Shown one piece after another: positions 34,508 to 42,452 of a stretch of DNA of 64,000 nt (within the stretch, counting starts at the first letter, position 1; the number at the start of each line of letters is the position of its first letter). Position numbers and translations under genes: made by a program. This DNA is from Asticcacaulis excentricus CB 48. GTDB taxonomy: Bacteria; Pseudomonadota; Alphaproteobacteria; Caulobacterales; Caulobacteraceae. The stretch is from the NCBI RefSeq assembly GCF_000175215.2, contig NC_014817.1:214501-278500 (forward strand), in the 5' to 3' direction. The notes under the pieces are model-generated. The model saw nothing but the letters and a program-made list of their open reading frames with translations. It was not told the origin of the DNA and searched no databases.

Positions 34508-34543
34508 TCCGGTTCGTTCCGGAGGCTGACCGCCGTTGGCCAG
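34508..34543 (-). promoter_or_regulatory. Double-hexaloop ANTAR (NasT) target in the narK leader
   Basis: On the minus strand, P1 is CTGGCC-AACGGC-GGTCAG (34543-34526, one G-U pair) and P2 is TCCGG-AACGAA-CCGGA (34523-34508), separated by 2 nt. Both loops have six bases with A at position 1 and G at position 4, the rule for ANTAR-protein binding. The rest of 34465-34733 shows no gene. Confidence 0.75.
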
Positions 34544-34733
34544 TTCCCCAATCGCAACCCAAAGGCTAAGTCACTCGGGCAGACCCTGTCAAGGCGCGAT
34601 TTTGCGTTGCGGGAAAGGTCAAAATTTTTTGCTTGCGCCCGGCGGCAGGTTGGCATTAGCCGTAAGAGCAGAGTCGACGCCCCGCAGCGCGGTGGGGCGT
34701 ACGCGATACCCTCTCCCTGCCGGATAACTCCCC

Positions 34734-35327
34734 GTGAATGTGCTGATCATCGATCCCGACGACGCGCGTGCGGCCCTTGTGGCCGAGGGCTTGCGGCTGG
34801 ACGACAGCCTGCACGGTGCGACCCTGCACATCTGGCCGCGCTTTGAGCTGGCGCGCCTCAGCGAAATCAATCCGGACATGGTCATTATCGCCTGCGAAAG
34901 CCCAGATCGCGACACGTTGGATGCGCTTCAGATCGCCCATGAACACGCGCCGCGCCCTGTGGCCATGTTTGTTGATCGCTCGGATGCCAATACGACGGCG
35001 CAGGCGCTGGAGGCCGGCGTGGCGGCCTACGTGGTGGACGGCTATGCGCCCAATCGCGTCGCCTCCATCCTGTCGGTGGCGGCGCATCGATTTAACCTGA
35101 TGCAGACCCTGCGCCATGACCTGTCGAAAGCGCGGGCCGATCTGGCGGCGCGCAAGACCATTGACCGCGCCAAGGGGGTGCTGATGACCTCACGCGGGAT
35201 CGGCGAAGAGGAGGCCTATCGCCTGATGCGCAAGCACGCCATGGACTCAGGCCGCCCCATCGCGGCCATCGCCGAGGACATCCTCGCCATTTCTGACCTG
35301 CTCAAGAAGAGGGACGACGGATGCTGA
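34734..35327 (+). CDS. nasT: ANTAR-domain antiterminator NasT
   Basis: 197 aa from a GTG at 34734. An N-terminal pseudo-receiver domain (MNVLIIDPDDARAALVAEGL) is followed by a coiled helix (DLSKARADLAARKTIDRAKGVLM) and a C-terminal ANTAR domain with IDRAKGVLM and EEEAYRLMRKHAM. NasT binds double-hexaloop RNA hairpins and prevents terminator formation in nitrate-gene leaders. It is the first gene of the nasT-nasS pair (7-nt overlap) and divergent from narK. Two matching RNA targets are visible: before narK and before nirB. Confidence 0.92.
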   Translation: MNVLIIDPDDARAALVAEGLRLDDSLHGATLHIWPRFELARLSEINPDMVIIACESPDRDTLDALQIAHEHAPRPVAMFVDRSDANTTAQALEAGVAAYVVDGYAPNRVASILSVAAHRFNLMQTLRHDLSKARADLAARKTIDRAKGVLMTSRGIGEEEAYRLMRKHAMDSGRPIAAIAEDILAISDLLKKRDDGC

Positions 35328-36466
35328 GTGTACGTATCGGTTTCAGCCCGCTCAACGACGCCGCTCTGGTCGTTCTGGCCGAAGCGCTGGGCTTTTACAG
35401 CGCCGAAGGGCTGGATGTTTCGCTCAGCCGCGAAGCCAACTGGTCGAATATTCGGGACAAGCTGTCCTATGGGTTGCTGGATGCCGCACATGTGCTGGCG
35501 ACGTTGCCGCTGGCGCGCGGGCTGTGGCTCGGGCCTGCAATCGGGCACATCATCGCACCCATGGCCCTAGGGGCCAATGGCAATTCGGTGGTCATCTCCT
35601 CTAAGCTGAAAGAGGTGTTCGAAGGGCTGGGCGCCTCAACCCTTCTGGAGTCGGCGCGCGCTCTGCGGCTGGTGATCCAGCACCGGCGCGCCGTCAGCGA
35701 AGGCAAGGTGACACTGGCCATTCCGTTCAACTATTCGCCGCACCATTTCGTGCTGCGCCATTGGCTGGCGGCGGGGGGGATTGACCCCGACCGGCAGGTG
35801 CAGTGGGTGGTGCTGCCGCCGTCACGCATGGCCGATCACCTGCGCGACGGGGTGATTGACGGCTTTTGCTCCGGCTCCCCGTGGCCACAGATGGCGGAGC
35901 TGAACGGAAACGGCGTGGTGCTGTTCTCGGACCCCGCCTTCTGGACGCTGAAGCCCGAAAAGGTGCTGGCTCTGCGCGGCGTCTGGGCCGAAGAGCATCC
36001 TGAGGCGGCCGTGGCCCTGACCCGCGCCCTGTTGCGGGCCGGGCAGTGGGCGATGGACCCGTCTCATGCCGATGAACTGGCCCTGATCCTCAGTCGTGAG
36101 GCCTATGTGCGCGCACCGCTAGAGGCCATTCAGGCGGCTCTGGCCCCCGGCGGAGCGGGTTTGATTCTTGATCCGCAGACGGCGACCTTCCCGTGGATCA
36201 GCCACGCCAAATGGTTCATCGGACAGTTTGTGCGCTGGGGTCTGACGGAGGGGATCCACGATTTCGACGCCATCGCGCGGCGCGTCTATCGACCGGACCT
36301 GTGGCGGCAGGCGGCGGCCCCGCTGGGCCTGTCCCTGCCGTTCGAAGATGAGAAGGACGAGGGCGGGGCCGATGCGCCCTGGATGCTGCCTGCCGCGCCC
36401 GATCCGGTCCTGATGCCACCCAATACCCTGTTTGACGGGGGCGTGTTCAGGGTCAGACGCGCGTAG
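35321..36466 (+). CDS. nasS: Nitrate sensor NasS (NrtA/CmpA-like)
   Basis: 381 aa. It overlaps nasT by 7 nt, so it is translated from the same message. The sequence is a periplasmic-binding-protein fold without a signal peptide (MLSVRIGFSPLNDAALVVLA, LSYGLLDAAHVLATLPLARG, HFVLRHWLAAGGI, DGFCSGSPWPQMAELNG), as expected for the cytoplasmic nitrate-binding NasS. NasS sequesters NasT when nitrate is absent and frees it when nitrate binds. The gene ends 245 bp before nirB, in whose leader NasT acts. Confidence 0.9.
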   Translation: MLSVRIGFSPLNDAALVVLAEALGFYSAEGLDVSLSREANWSNIRDKLSYGLLDAAHVLATLPLARGLWLGPAIGHIIAPMALGANGNSVVISSKLKEVFEGLGASTLLESARALRLVIQHRRAVSEGKVTLAIPFNYSPHHFVLRHWLAAGGIDPDRQVQWVVLPPSRMADHLRDGVIDGFCSGSPWPQMAELNGNGVVLFSDPAFWTLKPEKVLALRGVWAEEHPEAAVALTRALLRAGQWAMDPSHADELALILSREAYVRAPLEAIQAALAPGGAGLILDPQTATFPWISHAKWFIGQFVRWGLTEGIHDFDAIARRVYRPDLWRQAAAPLGLSLPFEDEKDEGGADAPWMLPAAPDPVLMPPNTLFDGGVFRVRRA

Positions 36467-36513
36467 GCTTTTCGTAGCGAAAATCCCAATCTCGCAGGCG
36501 CAAAAATCGCCAA

Positions 36514-36547
36514 TTGACAGGGCGCGCGTCCTGTGGCCCAATAAACC
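36514..36547 (+). promoter_or_regulatory. Possible nirB operon promoter
   Basis: TTGACA (36514-36519) is followed at 20 nt by AATAAA (36540-36545). The spacing is long for a sigma-70 promoter, so the assignment is weak. It precedes the antitermination leader. Confidence 0.35.
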
Positions 36548-36575
36548 TACGGATCAAGGTCGATCCACGACATTT

Positions 36576-36675
36576 GCTCAGAAGCGCCAACGACGGCGCG
36601 TCTGAGCCTTCATCGGACAAAGATGTCCCGCACTCCTGAAACGCTTTGGCGTCAAAGGGGTGCGGGATTTTTTTT
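36576..36675 (+). promoter_or_regulatory. NasT antitermination leader of the nirBD-nasA operon
   Basis: P1 is a 12-bp hairpin, GCTCAGA/TCTGAGC plus GCGCC/GGCGC, with loop AACGAC (36576-36607). P2 is GGAC-AAAGAT-GTCC (36615-36628). Both loops have A1 and G4. A terminator follows: CCCGCAC (36627-36633) with GTGCGGG (36660-36666), then eight T (36668-36675). The left arm of the terminator shares C36627-C36628 with P2, so the two structures exclude each other. This is the expected architecture for NasT-dependent antitermination. Confidence 0.9.
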
Positions 36676-36711
36676 GGCTCAATTCCCACGCGCTCGCATT
36701 GGAGCAACCCC

Positions 36712-39213
36712 ATGGCCTTTCATTCTGAGCCTGTGGCCAAACCCCGGATCGTCGTCATCGGCGCGGGCATGGCCGGCAGCCGTATCGTCGAAGAAATCCT
36801 CAAACGCGCCAATTCTACTGATTCTGGGCGTATGTTCGACATTTCGATCATCGGTGCCGAAGCCTGCGCCACCTATGACCGCATCCAGCTCTCGCCGGTG
36901 CTGGCGGGCGAAAAGACGTTCGAACAGATCGTCACCCATTCGCAGGACTGGTACGACCTGAATGGCGTGAAGACGCACTTTGGTTGCTGGGTGCAGGGCA
37001 TTGACCGCGACGCGAAGCAGGTGGTGCTGCACGATGGTCAGACGATCGGTTACGACTATCTGATCCTGGCGACCGGTTCCGACCCGATCCGTCTGCCTCT
37101 GCCGGGCGCGGATTTATCGGGCGTCGTGGGTTTCCGCGACCTGCACGACGTCGATCTGATGCAGAAGGCGGCGGAGGCAGGCGGCGAGGCGGTGGTAATC
37201 GGCGGCGGGCTTCTGGGGTTAGAGGCCGCCTATGGTCTCGCCAAACGCGGCATGAAGGCTACGGTGATCCATCTGGTCGATGTGCTGATGGAGCGTCAGC
37301 TCGATGAGGCGGCCGGGCGGTTGCTGGAAAAGGCGCTGGCCGAACGCGGCGTGTCGGCCGTGCTGAATGCGCAGTCCGAGGCGATACTGGGCGAAACCCA
37401 CGTGGAAGGGCTGAAACTCAAGGACGGGCGGGTGATTCCGGCTTCGCTGCTGGTCATGGCGGTGGGTATCCGCCCGCACGTGGAACCCGCCAAATCGGCC
37501 GGTCTGGCGGTCGAGCGCGGCATCGTGGTCGATGACCAGATGCGCACCAGTGACCCCTTCATCTTTGCGGTTGGCGAATGCGTACAGCACCGCGGGCAGT
37601 GTTACGGCCTTGTGGCGCCAATCTGGGACATGTGCCGCACGCTGGCCGATGTGCTGACCGGTAAGAACCCGCAGGCGGCCTATCTGGGTTCGGAACTGGC
37701 GACGCGGCTGAAGGTCTCCGGCGTCGATCTCTATTCGGCCGGGCAGTTCAACGGCGGCGACGGCTGCGAAGACATCGTGTTCCGTGACCCGGCGCGTGGC
37801 GTCTATAAGCGCATCGTCATCAAGAATGACCAGCTTGTGGGTGCGGTGCTGTTTGGTGAGGCGGCCGATGGCGCCTGGTATTTCGACCTGATCAAAAAGG
37901 GCGAAAGCATCGGTGAGATACGCGACACCCTGATCTTCGGTCAGGCGGTGACGGAGGCGCTGGCCGGCGTGGACCCTAACGCCGCCGTTGCGGCATGGCC
38001 CGACGACACGGAAGTGTGCGGCTGCAACGGCGTGAGCAAGGGTACAGTGGCAGCGGCCATCAGTGGCGGCGCGGACACGCTGGATAAGGTGCGCGGCTGC
38101 ACCAAGGCGTCGGCCTCGTGCGGCTCGTGCACCGGCATTGTTGAGCAGTTGCTCAAGGTCACTCTGGGCGATGCCTTCAAGGCGCAGACCGGCCCCAAGC
38201 CGATGTGTAAATGCACGTCTCATGGCCACGCGTTCGTGCGTCAGGCGATTGTCGAGCGGGCGCTGAAGACCATCCCAGACGTCATGCAGGCCCTGAAATG
38301 GGAGACGCCGGATGGCTGTTCCTCGTGTCGGCCCGCGCTCAACTACTACCTCCTGTGCGCTTGGCCGCGTGAGTATCAGGACGATCCGCGCTCGCGCTTC
38401 GTCAATGAGCGCAACCACGCCAATATTCAGAAGGATGGCACCTATTCCGTCGTGCCGCGCATGTGGGGGGGCGTCACCTCGGCCAAAGAGCTGCGCGCCA
38501 TTGCCGATGTCGTCGATAAGTTCAACCTGCCCATGGTGAAGGTAACGGGCGGTCAGCGCCTCGATATTTTCGGCGTCAAAAAAGAGGACCTGCCCGCCGT
38601 CTGGGCCGATCTCAATGCCGCCGGTATGGTCTCGGGCCACGCCTATGCCAAGGCGCTGCGCACGGTGAAAACCTGTGTGGGGTCGGAATGGTGCCGCTTC
38701 GGGACGCAGGATTCGACGGGTCTGGGCATCCGGCTGGAGCAGGACACCTGGGGCTCCTGGATGCCGCACAAGTTCAAGATGGCGGTCTCAGGCTGCCCGC
38801 GCAACTGCGCCGAAGCGACGATCAAGGACTTTGGCGTTATCTGCGTCGATTCCGGCTATGAGCTGCACGTGGGTGGCAATGGCGGCATCCACCTGCGCGG
38901 CACGGACCTGTTGTGCAAGGTGGCGACCGAGGCCGAGGCCCGCGAGTATTCCATGGCCTTTGTGCAGTTCTACCGTGAGGACGCCTGGTATCTGGAGCGC
39001 ACCGCGCCGTGGATCGAGCGTGTCGGCCTTGAGGCGATCAAGACGAAACTGTTCGATGAGGAGGCCCGTAAGGCTCTGATGGCGCGTTTTCTGGAGTCTC
39101 AGGCCGTGTTTCAGGTTGATCCGTGGGCGGAGCACGCCCCTCAGTCCGAACCGGCCAAGGTGTTTTCACCGCTGGCGGACCTGCGCAGTGAAAAGAAGGA
39201 GATGGCGCGATGA
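36712..39213 (+). CDS. nirB: NAD(P)H nitrite reductase large subunit NirB
   Basis: 833 aa from the ATG at 36712, preceded by GGAG; the frame extends back to 36646 only across the terminator. Order: FAD/NAD domain (IVVIGAGMAGSRIVEE), BFD-type [2Fe-2S] domain (C436, C438, C470, C473), then the ferredoxin-like half and the [4Fe-4S]-sirohaem site with C655, C661, C695 and C699 (CVGSEWC, CPRNC). It reduces nitrite to ammonium with NAD(P)H in the cytoplasm. nirD overlaps its stop by 4 nt and nasA follows, giving nirB-nirD-nasA under the NasT leader. Confidence 0.96.
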   Translation: MAFHSEPVAKPRIVVIGAGMAGSRIVEEILKRANSTDSGRMFDISIIGAEACATYDRIQLSPVLAGEKTFEQIVTHSQDWYDLNGVKTHFGCWVQGIDRDAKQVVLHDGQTIGYDYLILATGSDPIRLPLPGADLSGVVGFRDLHDVDLMQKAAEAGGEAVVIGGGLLGLEAAYGLAKRGMKATVIHLVDVLMERQLDEAAGRLLEKALAERGVSAVLNAQSEAILGETHVEGLKLKDGRVIPASLLVMAVGIRPHVEPAKSAGLAVERGIVVDDQMRTSDPFIFAVGECVQHRGQCYGLVAPIWDMCRTLADVLTGKNPQAAYLGSELATRLKVSGVDLYSAGQFNGGDGCEDIVFRDPARGVYKRIVIKNDQLVGAVLFGEAADGAWYFDLIKKGESIGEIRDTLIFGQAVTEALAGVDPNAAVAAWPDDTEVCGCNGVSKGTVAAAISGGADTLDKVRGCTKASASCGSCTGIVEQLLKVTLGDAFKAQTGPKPMCKCTSHGHAFVRQAIVERALKTIPDVMQALKWETPDGCSSCRPALNYYLLCAWPREYQDDPRSRFVNERNHANIQKDGTYSVVPRMWGGVTSAKELRAIADVVDKFNLPMVKVTGGQRLDIFGVKKEDLPAVWADLNAAGMVSGHAYAKALRTVKTCVGSEWCRFGTQDSTGLGIRLEQDTWGSWMPHKFKMAVSGCPRNCAEATIKDFGVICVDSGYELHVGGNGGIHLRGTDLLCKVATEAEAREYSMAFVQFYREDAWYLERTAPWIERVGLEAIKTKLFDEEARKALMARFLESQAVFQVDPWAEHAPQSEPAKVFSPLADLRSEKKEMAR

Positions 39214-39557
39214 GCGGCGATCTGGCTTTGCAAACCCCACCTCTGACGTGGCTGGATGTCGGGGCGGCGGCGGATGTGCCGTATCAGGGGGCCCGGCGGG
39301 TCGAGACGGACAAGGGGGCCATCGCCGTCTTTCGTACCGTAGATAATGACTACTACGCCGTGATGGACAAATGCCCGCACAAGGGCGGTCCTCTGTCCGA
39401 AGGCATCGTGCATGGACGTCATATCGCCTGTCCGCTGCACAACTGGTCGTTCAGCCTCGAAACGGGCGAGGCCGTCGGAGCCGATGCGGGGAAGGCTTGC
39501 ACGCCCACCGTGCCGCTGAAGATCGAAAACGCCCGGATTTTTCTGGGACTGCGTTAG
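39210..39557 (+). CDS. nirD: Nitrite reductase small subunit NirD
   Basis: 115 aa. The ATG overlaps the nirB stop (ATGA). It is a Rieske-like domain with CPHKGGPLSEG and CPLHNWSF, so the two Cys-x-His pairs are present; in some NirD proteins these are lost, but here they are intact. It is the partner of NirB in assimilatory nitrite reduction. Confidence 0.95.
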   Translation: MSGDLALQTPPLTWLDVGAAADVPYQGARRVETDKGAIAVFRTVDNDYYAVMDKCPHKGGPLSEGIVHGRHIACPLHNWSFSLETGEAVGADAGKACTPTVPLKIENARIFLGLR

Positions 39558-39633
39558 ATAAAAAGCGCGTTGAACCAAAAACATAGAGTGTTAGTTCGAT
39601 TTAGACTGAACGAAATACGCTCTGAACCCCTTT

Positions 39634-39711
39634 CCCCGCGAGCGGGGAGGCATAAAAGAACGCTCATCTTTATACGCCCCCAGCTTGCTGGGGGAGGTGG
39701 CGCGCAGCGCC
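39634..39711. repeat. Cluster of intergenic palindromes between nirD and nasA
   Basis: Three perfect stems lie in a row: CCCCGC-GA-GCGGGG (39634-39647), CCCCCAGC-TT-GCTGGGGG (39677-39694) and GGCGC-GCA-GCGCC (39699-39711). The second and third form a unit ending in GGAGGGGG. They look like a REP-type intergenic repeat of Caulobacterales; whether copies exist elsewhere in the genome cannot be checked here. They could attenuate or stabilise the nirD-nasA message. Confidence 0.55.
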
Positions 39712-39739
39712 GGAGGGGGGCTCTTTAGAAACGTTCCTT

Positions 39740-42412
39740 ATGACCACCACCCAATCTTCCACCTGTCCCTATTGCGGCGTCGGTTGCGGCGTTGAAGCGA
39801 CGCTCGATGGCCGTCAGATGACCGTCCGGGGCGATGGGGCGCATCCGGCCAATCAGGGGCGGCTCTGTTCCAAGGGCACGGCACTGGGCAACACCTTCGG
39901 GCTGGAGGGGCGTCTGCTCAGCCCGCGCCGTCGCACGCCACAGGGCTTTGCCGAGACGACGTGGGAGGCGGCGCTTACCGAGGTGGCCGGGCGTTTCCGT
40001 GACATCATCGCCGAACACGGGCCGGATGCCGTGGCCTTTTACGTCTCCGGCCAGTTGTTGACCGAGGACTATTACGCGGTCAACAAGCTGGCCAAGGGCT
40101 ATATCGGCACGGCCAATATCGACACCAATTCGCGCCTGTGCATGAGTTCGGCGGTGGCCGCCCACAAGCTGGCCTTCGGGGCCGATCTGGTGCCGGGGGT
40201 CTATGACGACCTGAGCGAGGCCGACCTGCTGGTCTTCAGCGGCCACAATGCGGCCTGGACGCACCCGGTCCTCTATCGTCGCATCGAAGCGCGTCCGGAT
40301 CAGTTCCGCGTCTGTATTGACCCGCGCCGCACCGACACGGCAAAGGCGGCCAACCTGCACCTGATGATCCGGCCACAGACGGATGTACGCCTTTGGAACG
40401 GTTTGTGCGCGCATCTGATCGCGCGCGATGCGCTTGATCATGACTTTGTGGATCAGCATACGCACGGCTTTTCGCGCCTGATGGCCGCGCTCAGTACCGA
40501 CGACCAGAGCCTAGAAGCCGTGGCCGCAGATTGCGGTATCTCGTCTGTCGATCTGAAGACCTTTTATGACGCCTTTCTGCAAACGGACAAGGTGGTGAGC
40601 CTGTTTTCCATGGGCTCCAACCAGTCGTCGCAGGGCGTGCACAAGGGGCTTAGCCTGATCAATGCCCACCTGCTGTCGGGCAAGATCGGCAAGTCGGGGG
40701 CCGCGCCGTTTTCGATAACGGGGCAACCCAATGCCATGGGTGGGCGCGAAGTGGGCGGGCTGGCCAATATGCTGGCGGCGCATATGGATTTCGATGACGC
40801 GTCGAAGGCCCTGGTGCAACGCTACTGGGGCTCACCGACCCTTGCGCCCAAACCCGGCCTGAAAGCCGTCGATATGTTTGAGGCCGTCCGCACGGGCAAA
40901 ATCAAGGCCATCTGGATCATGGCCACCAACCCTATGGTGTCGATGCCGGACGCCAACCGCATCCACGAAGCCCTGTCGAAGTGCGAACTGGTGGTCGTGT
41001 CTGACGTTATGGCGCGCACCGATACGATGGATATGGCCCATATCCAGCTCCCGGCAGCGGCCTGGGGCGAAAAGGACGGCACGGTGACCAATTCCGAGCG
41101 CGTCATCTCCCGGCAGCGCAATCTGACCCGGCTGCCGGGCGACGTGCGTGCGGACTGGGCCATCATTGCCGAGGTCGCGCGGCGGATGAACCCGGACTGG
41201 GCGCAGGCCTTTGACTGGGCCGGGCCGCATGAGGTGTTTGCCGAGCACGCCGGGCTGACGGCGTTTGAGAATAACGGGCAGCGTTTTCTCGATTTGGGCG
41301 GGTTGGTCGGGATGACTAGGGCGCAATACAACGCGCTGATGCCGGTGCGCTGGCCGTTTCCGGCCGATGGTCTGCCGGCGACGCGCCTGTTTGCCGATGG
41401 GTGCTTCAACACGCCGAACGGTCGGGCGCGGCTGGTGCCGCCGGTGGTGCGCGGCCCGGCGCAGCAACCGACGCCTGACTTTCCGTTCAGTTTCAATTCT
41501 TGCCGTGTGCGTGACCACTGGCATACGATGACGCGCACGGCGCTGGCGCCGGAACTGAACCGCCATATCACCGAGCCGACGCTGGACATCCACCCGAAGG
41601 ATGCGCGGCGGTTGGGGATACGCGACGGACGATTGGTGGTCGTGACGACGGTGCAGGGCGAGGCCATTTATAAAGCGCGGGTGACCGACGATGTGCGCGT
41701 CGGCAATCTGCACGCCCCGATGCACTGGACACAGCAGTTTGCGCCCTATGGTCGCTCTAACGGGCTGATCAATCCGGCTGTCGATCCCTTATCCGGGCAG
41801 CCGGAGTTCAAACACACCCCGGCGCAGGTCCGCGCTTTCGGGGAGCTCTGGCACGGTTTTCTGATGGTGCCGCGTGATTTCGACGGCGCGCCGCCGGTAT
41901 TCGCGCCTGATACGGTCTGGCGGCGTACCGCCTATGCCCATGCAGAGGGCTATGAAATCGCGGGTACGGGCACGCCGGACAGCGCGGACTTTGACGCCAC
42001 GGCGACGCTTGAGGATCCGGCCACCGGCATCCGGCGTCAGGTGCGTATCGAAAATGGCCGCCTGACGCGGGTGTTGTTCATAGCGCCCATCCATAAGAAT
42101 CTGCCGCCCCGCGACTGGCTGCTCGATTGTTTCGGGGAGGCGGAACTGAGCGCGCCACAGCGGGCGGCGCTGCTGATCGGCCGGATGCCGGGCGTTTCGG
42201 ACAAGGGCCGCACTATCTGCGCCTGCAACAGTGTGGGCGAAAACGCCATCATGGCCTGCATAGACGATGGCGCGGCGACGGTCGAAGCGATCGGTGAAGC
42301 GACGCGTGCCGGCACCGCCTGCGGCTCGTGCAAGGGCGAGCTGAAACAATGCTTGCTGCGCCGCGAGGGCAGCCATGTAGCCCCTATTGAAGCGCAGCCT
42401 ATTATAATATAA
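39740..42412 (+). CDS. nasA: Assimilatory nitrate reductase catalytic subunit
   Basis: 890 aa. The N-terminal [4Fe-4S] cluster Cys are C9, C12, C16 and C43. Molybdopterin-binding domains follow (FSMGSNQSSQGVHKG, GQPNAMGGREVGGL, WIMATNPMVSMPDA). The C-terminus carries a BFD-like [2Fe-2S] domain (CACNSVGEN, C827/C829, and ACGSCKGE), an arrangement found in many NasA proteins. It reduces nitrate to nitrite in the cytoplasm, using electrons from NAD(P)H through a partner reductase or ferredoxin. It sits downstream of nirBD, separated by 182 bp of palindromes. Confidence 0.95.
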   Translation: MTTTQSSTCPYCGVGCGVEATLDGRQMTVRGDGAHPANQGRLCSKGTALGNTFGLEGRLLSPRRRTPQGFAETTWEAALTEVAGRFRDIIAEHGPDAVAFYVSGQLLTEDYYAVNKLAKGYIGTANIDTNSRLCMSSAVAAHKLAFGADLVPGVYDDLSEADLLVFSGHNAAWTHPVLYRRIEARPDQFRVCIDPRRTDTAKAANLHLMIRPQTDVRLWNGLCAHLIARDALDHDFVDQHTHGFSRLMAALSTDDQSLEAVAADCGISSVDLKTFYDAFLQTDKVVSLFSMGSNQSSQGVHKGLSLINAHLLSGKIGKSGAAPFSITGQPNAMGGREVGGLANMLAAHMDFDDASKALVQRYWGSPTLAPKPGLKAVDMFEAVRTGKIKAIWIMATNPMVSMPDANRIHEALSKCELVVVSDVMARTDTMDMAHIQLPAAAWGEKDGTVTNSERVISRQRNLTRLPGDVRADWAIIAEVARRMNPDWAQAFDWAGPHEVFAEHAGLTAFENNGQRFLDLGGLVGMTRAQYNALMPVRWPFPADGLPATRLFADGCFNTPNGRARLVPPVVRGPAQQPTPDFPFSFNSCRVRDHWHTMTRTALAPELNRHITEPTLDIHPKDARRLGIRDGRLVVVTTVQGEAIYKARVTDDVRVGNLHAPMHWTQQFAPYGRSNGLINPAVDPLSGQPEFKHTPAQVRAFGELWHGFLMVPRDFDGAPPVFAPDTVWRRTAYAHAEGYEIAGTGTPDSADFDATATLEDPATGIRRQVRIENGRLTRVLFIAPIHKNLPPRDWLLDCFGEAELSAPQRAALLIGRMPGVSDKGRTICACNSVGENAIMACIDDGAATVEAIGEATRAGTACGSCKGELKQCLLRREGSHVAPIEAQPIII

Positions 42413-42415
42413 TAG
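42399..42415. promoter_or_regulatory. Perfect 17-bp AT palindrome at the nasA 3' end
   Basis: CTATTATA-A-TATAATAG spans the last codons of nasA and lies 38 bp before the GH2 start. It could be an operator for the GH2 gene, or a short hairpin. It lacks the GTATAC half-site of the cluster operators, so a different regulator is likely. Confidence 0.4.
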
Positions 42416-42452
42416 CACACCCTAACCGATATAACACACTCAGGGATGGGAC

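Noticed and set aside
34429..34656. Extension of the narK frame
   Set aside because: It would translate the ANTAR hairpins; the membrane protein starts at 34428 where a ribosome-binding-like AGG is present.
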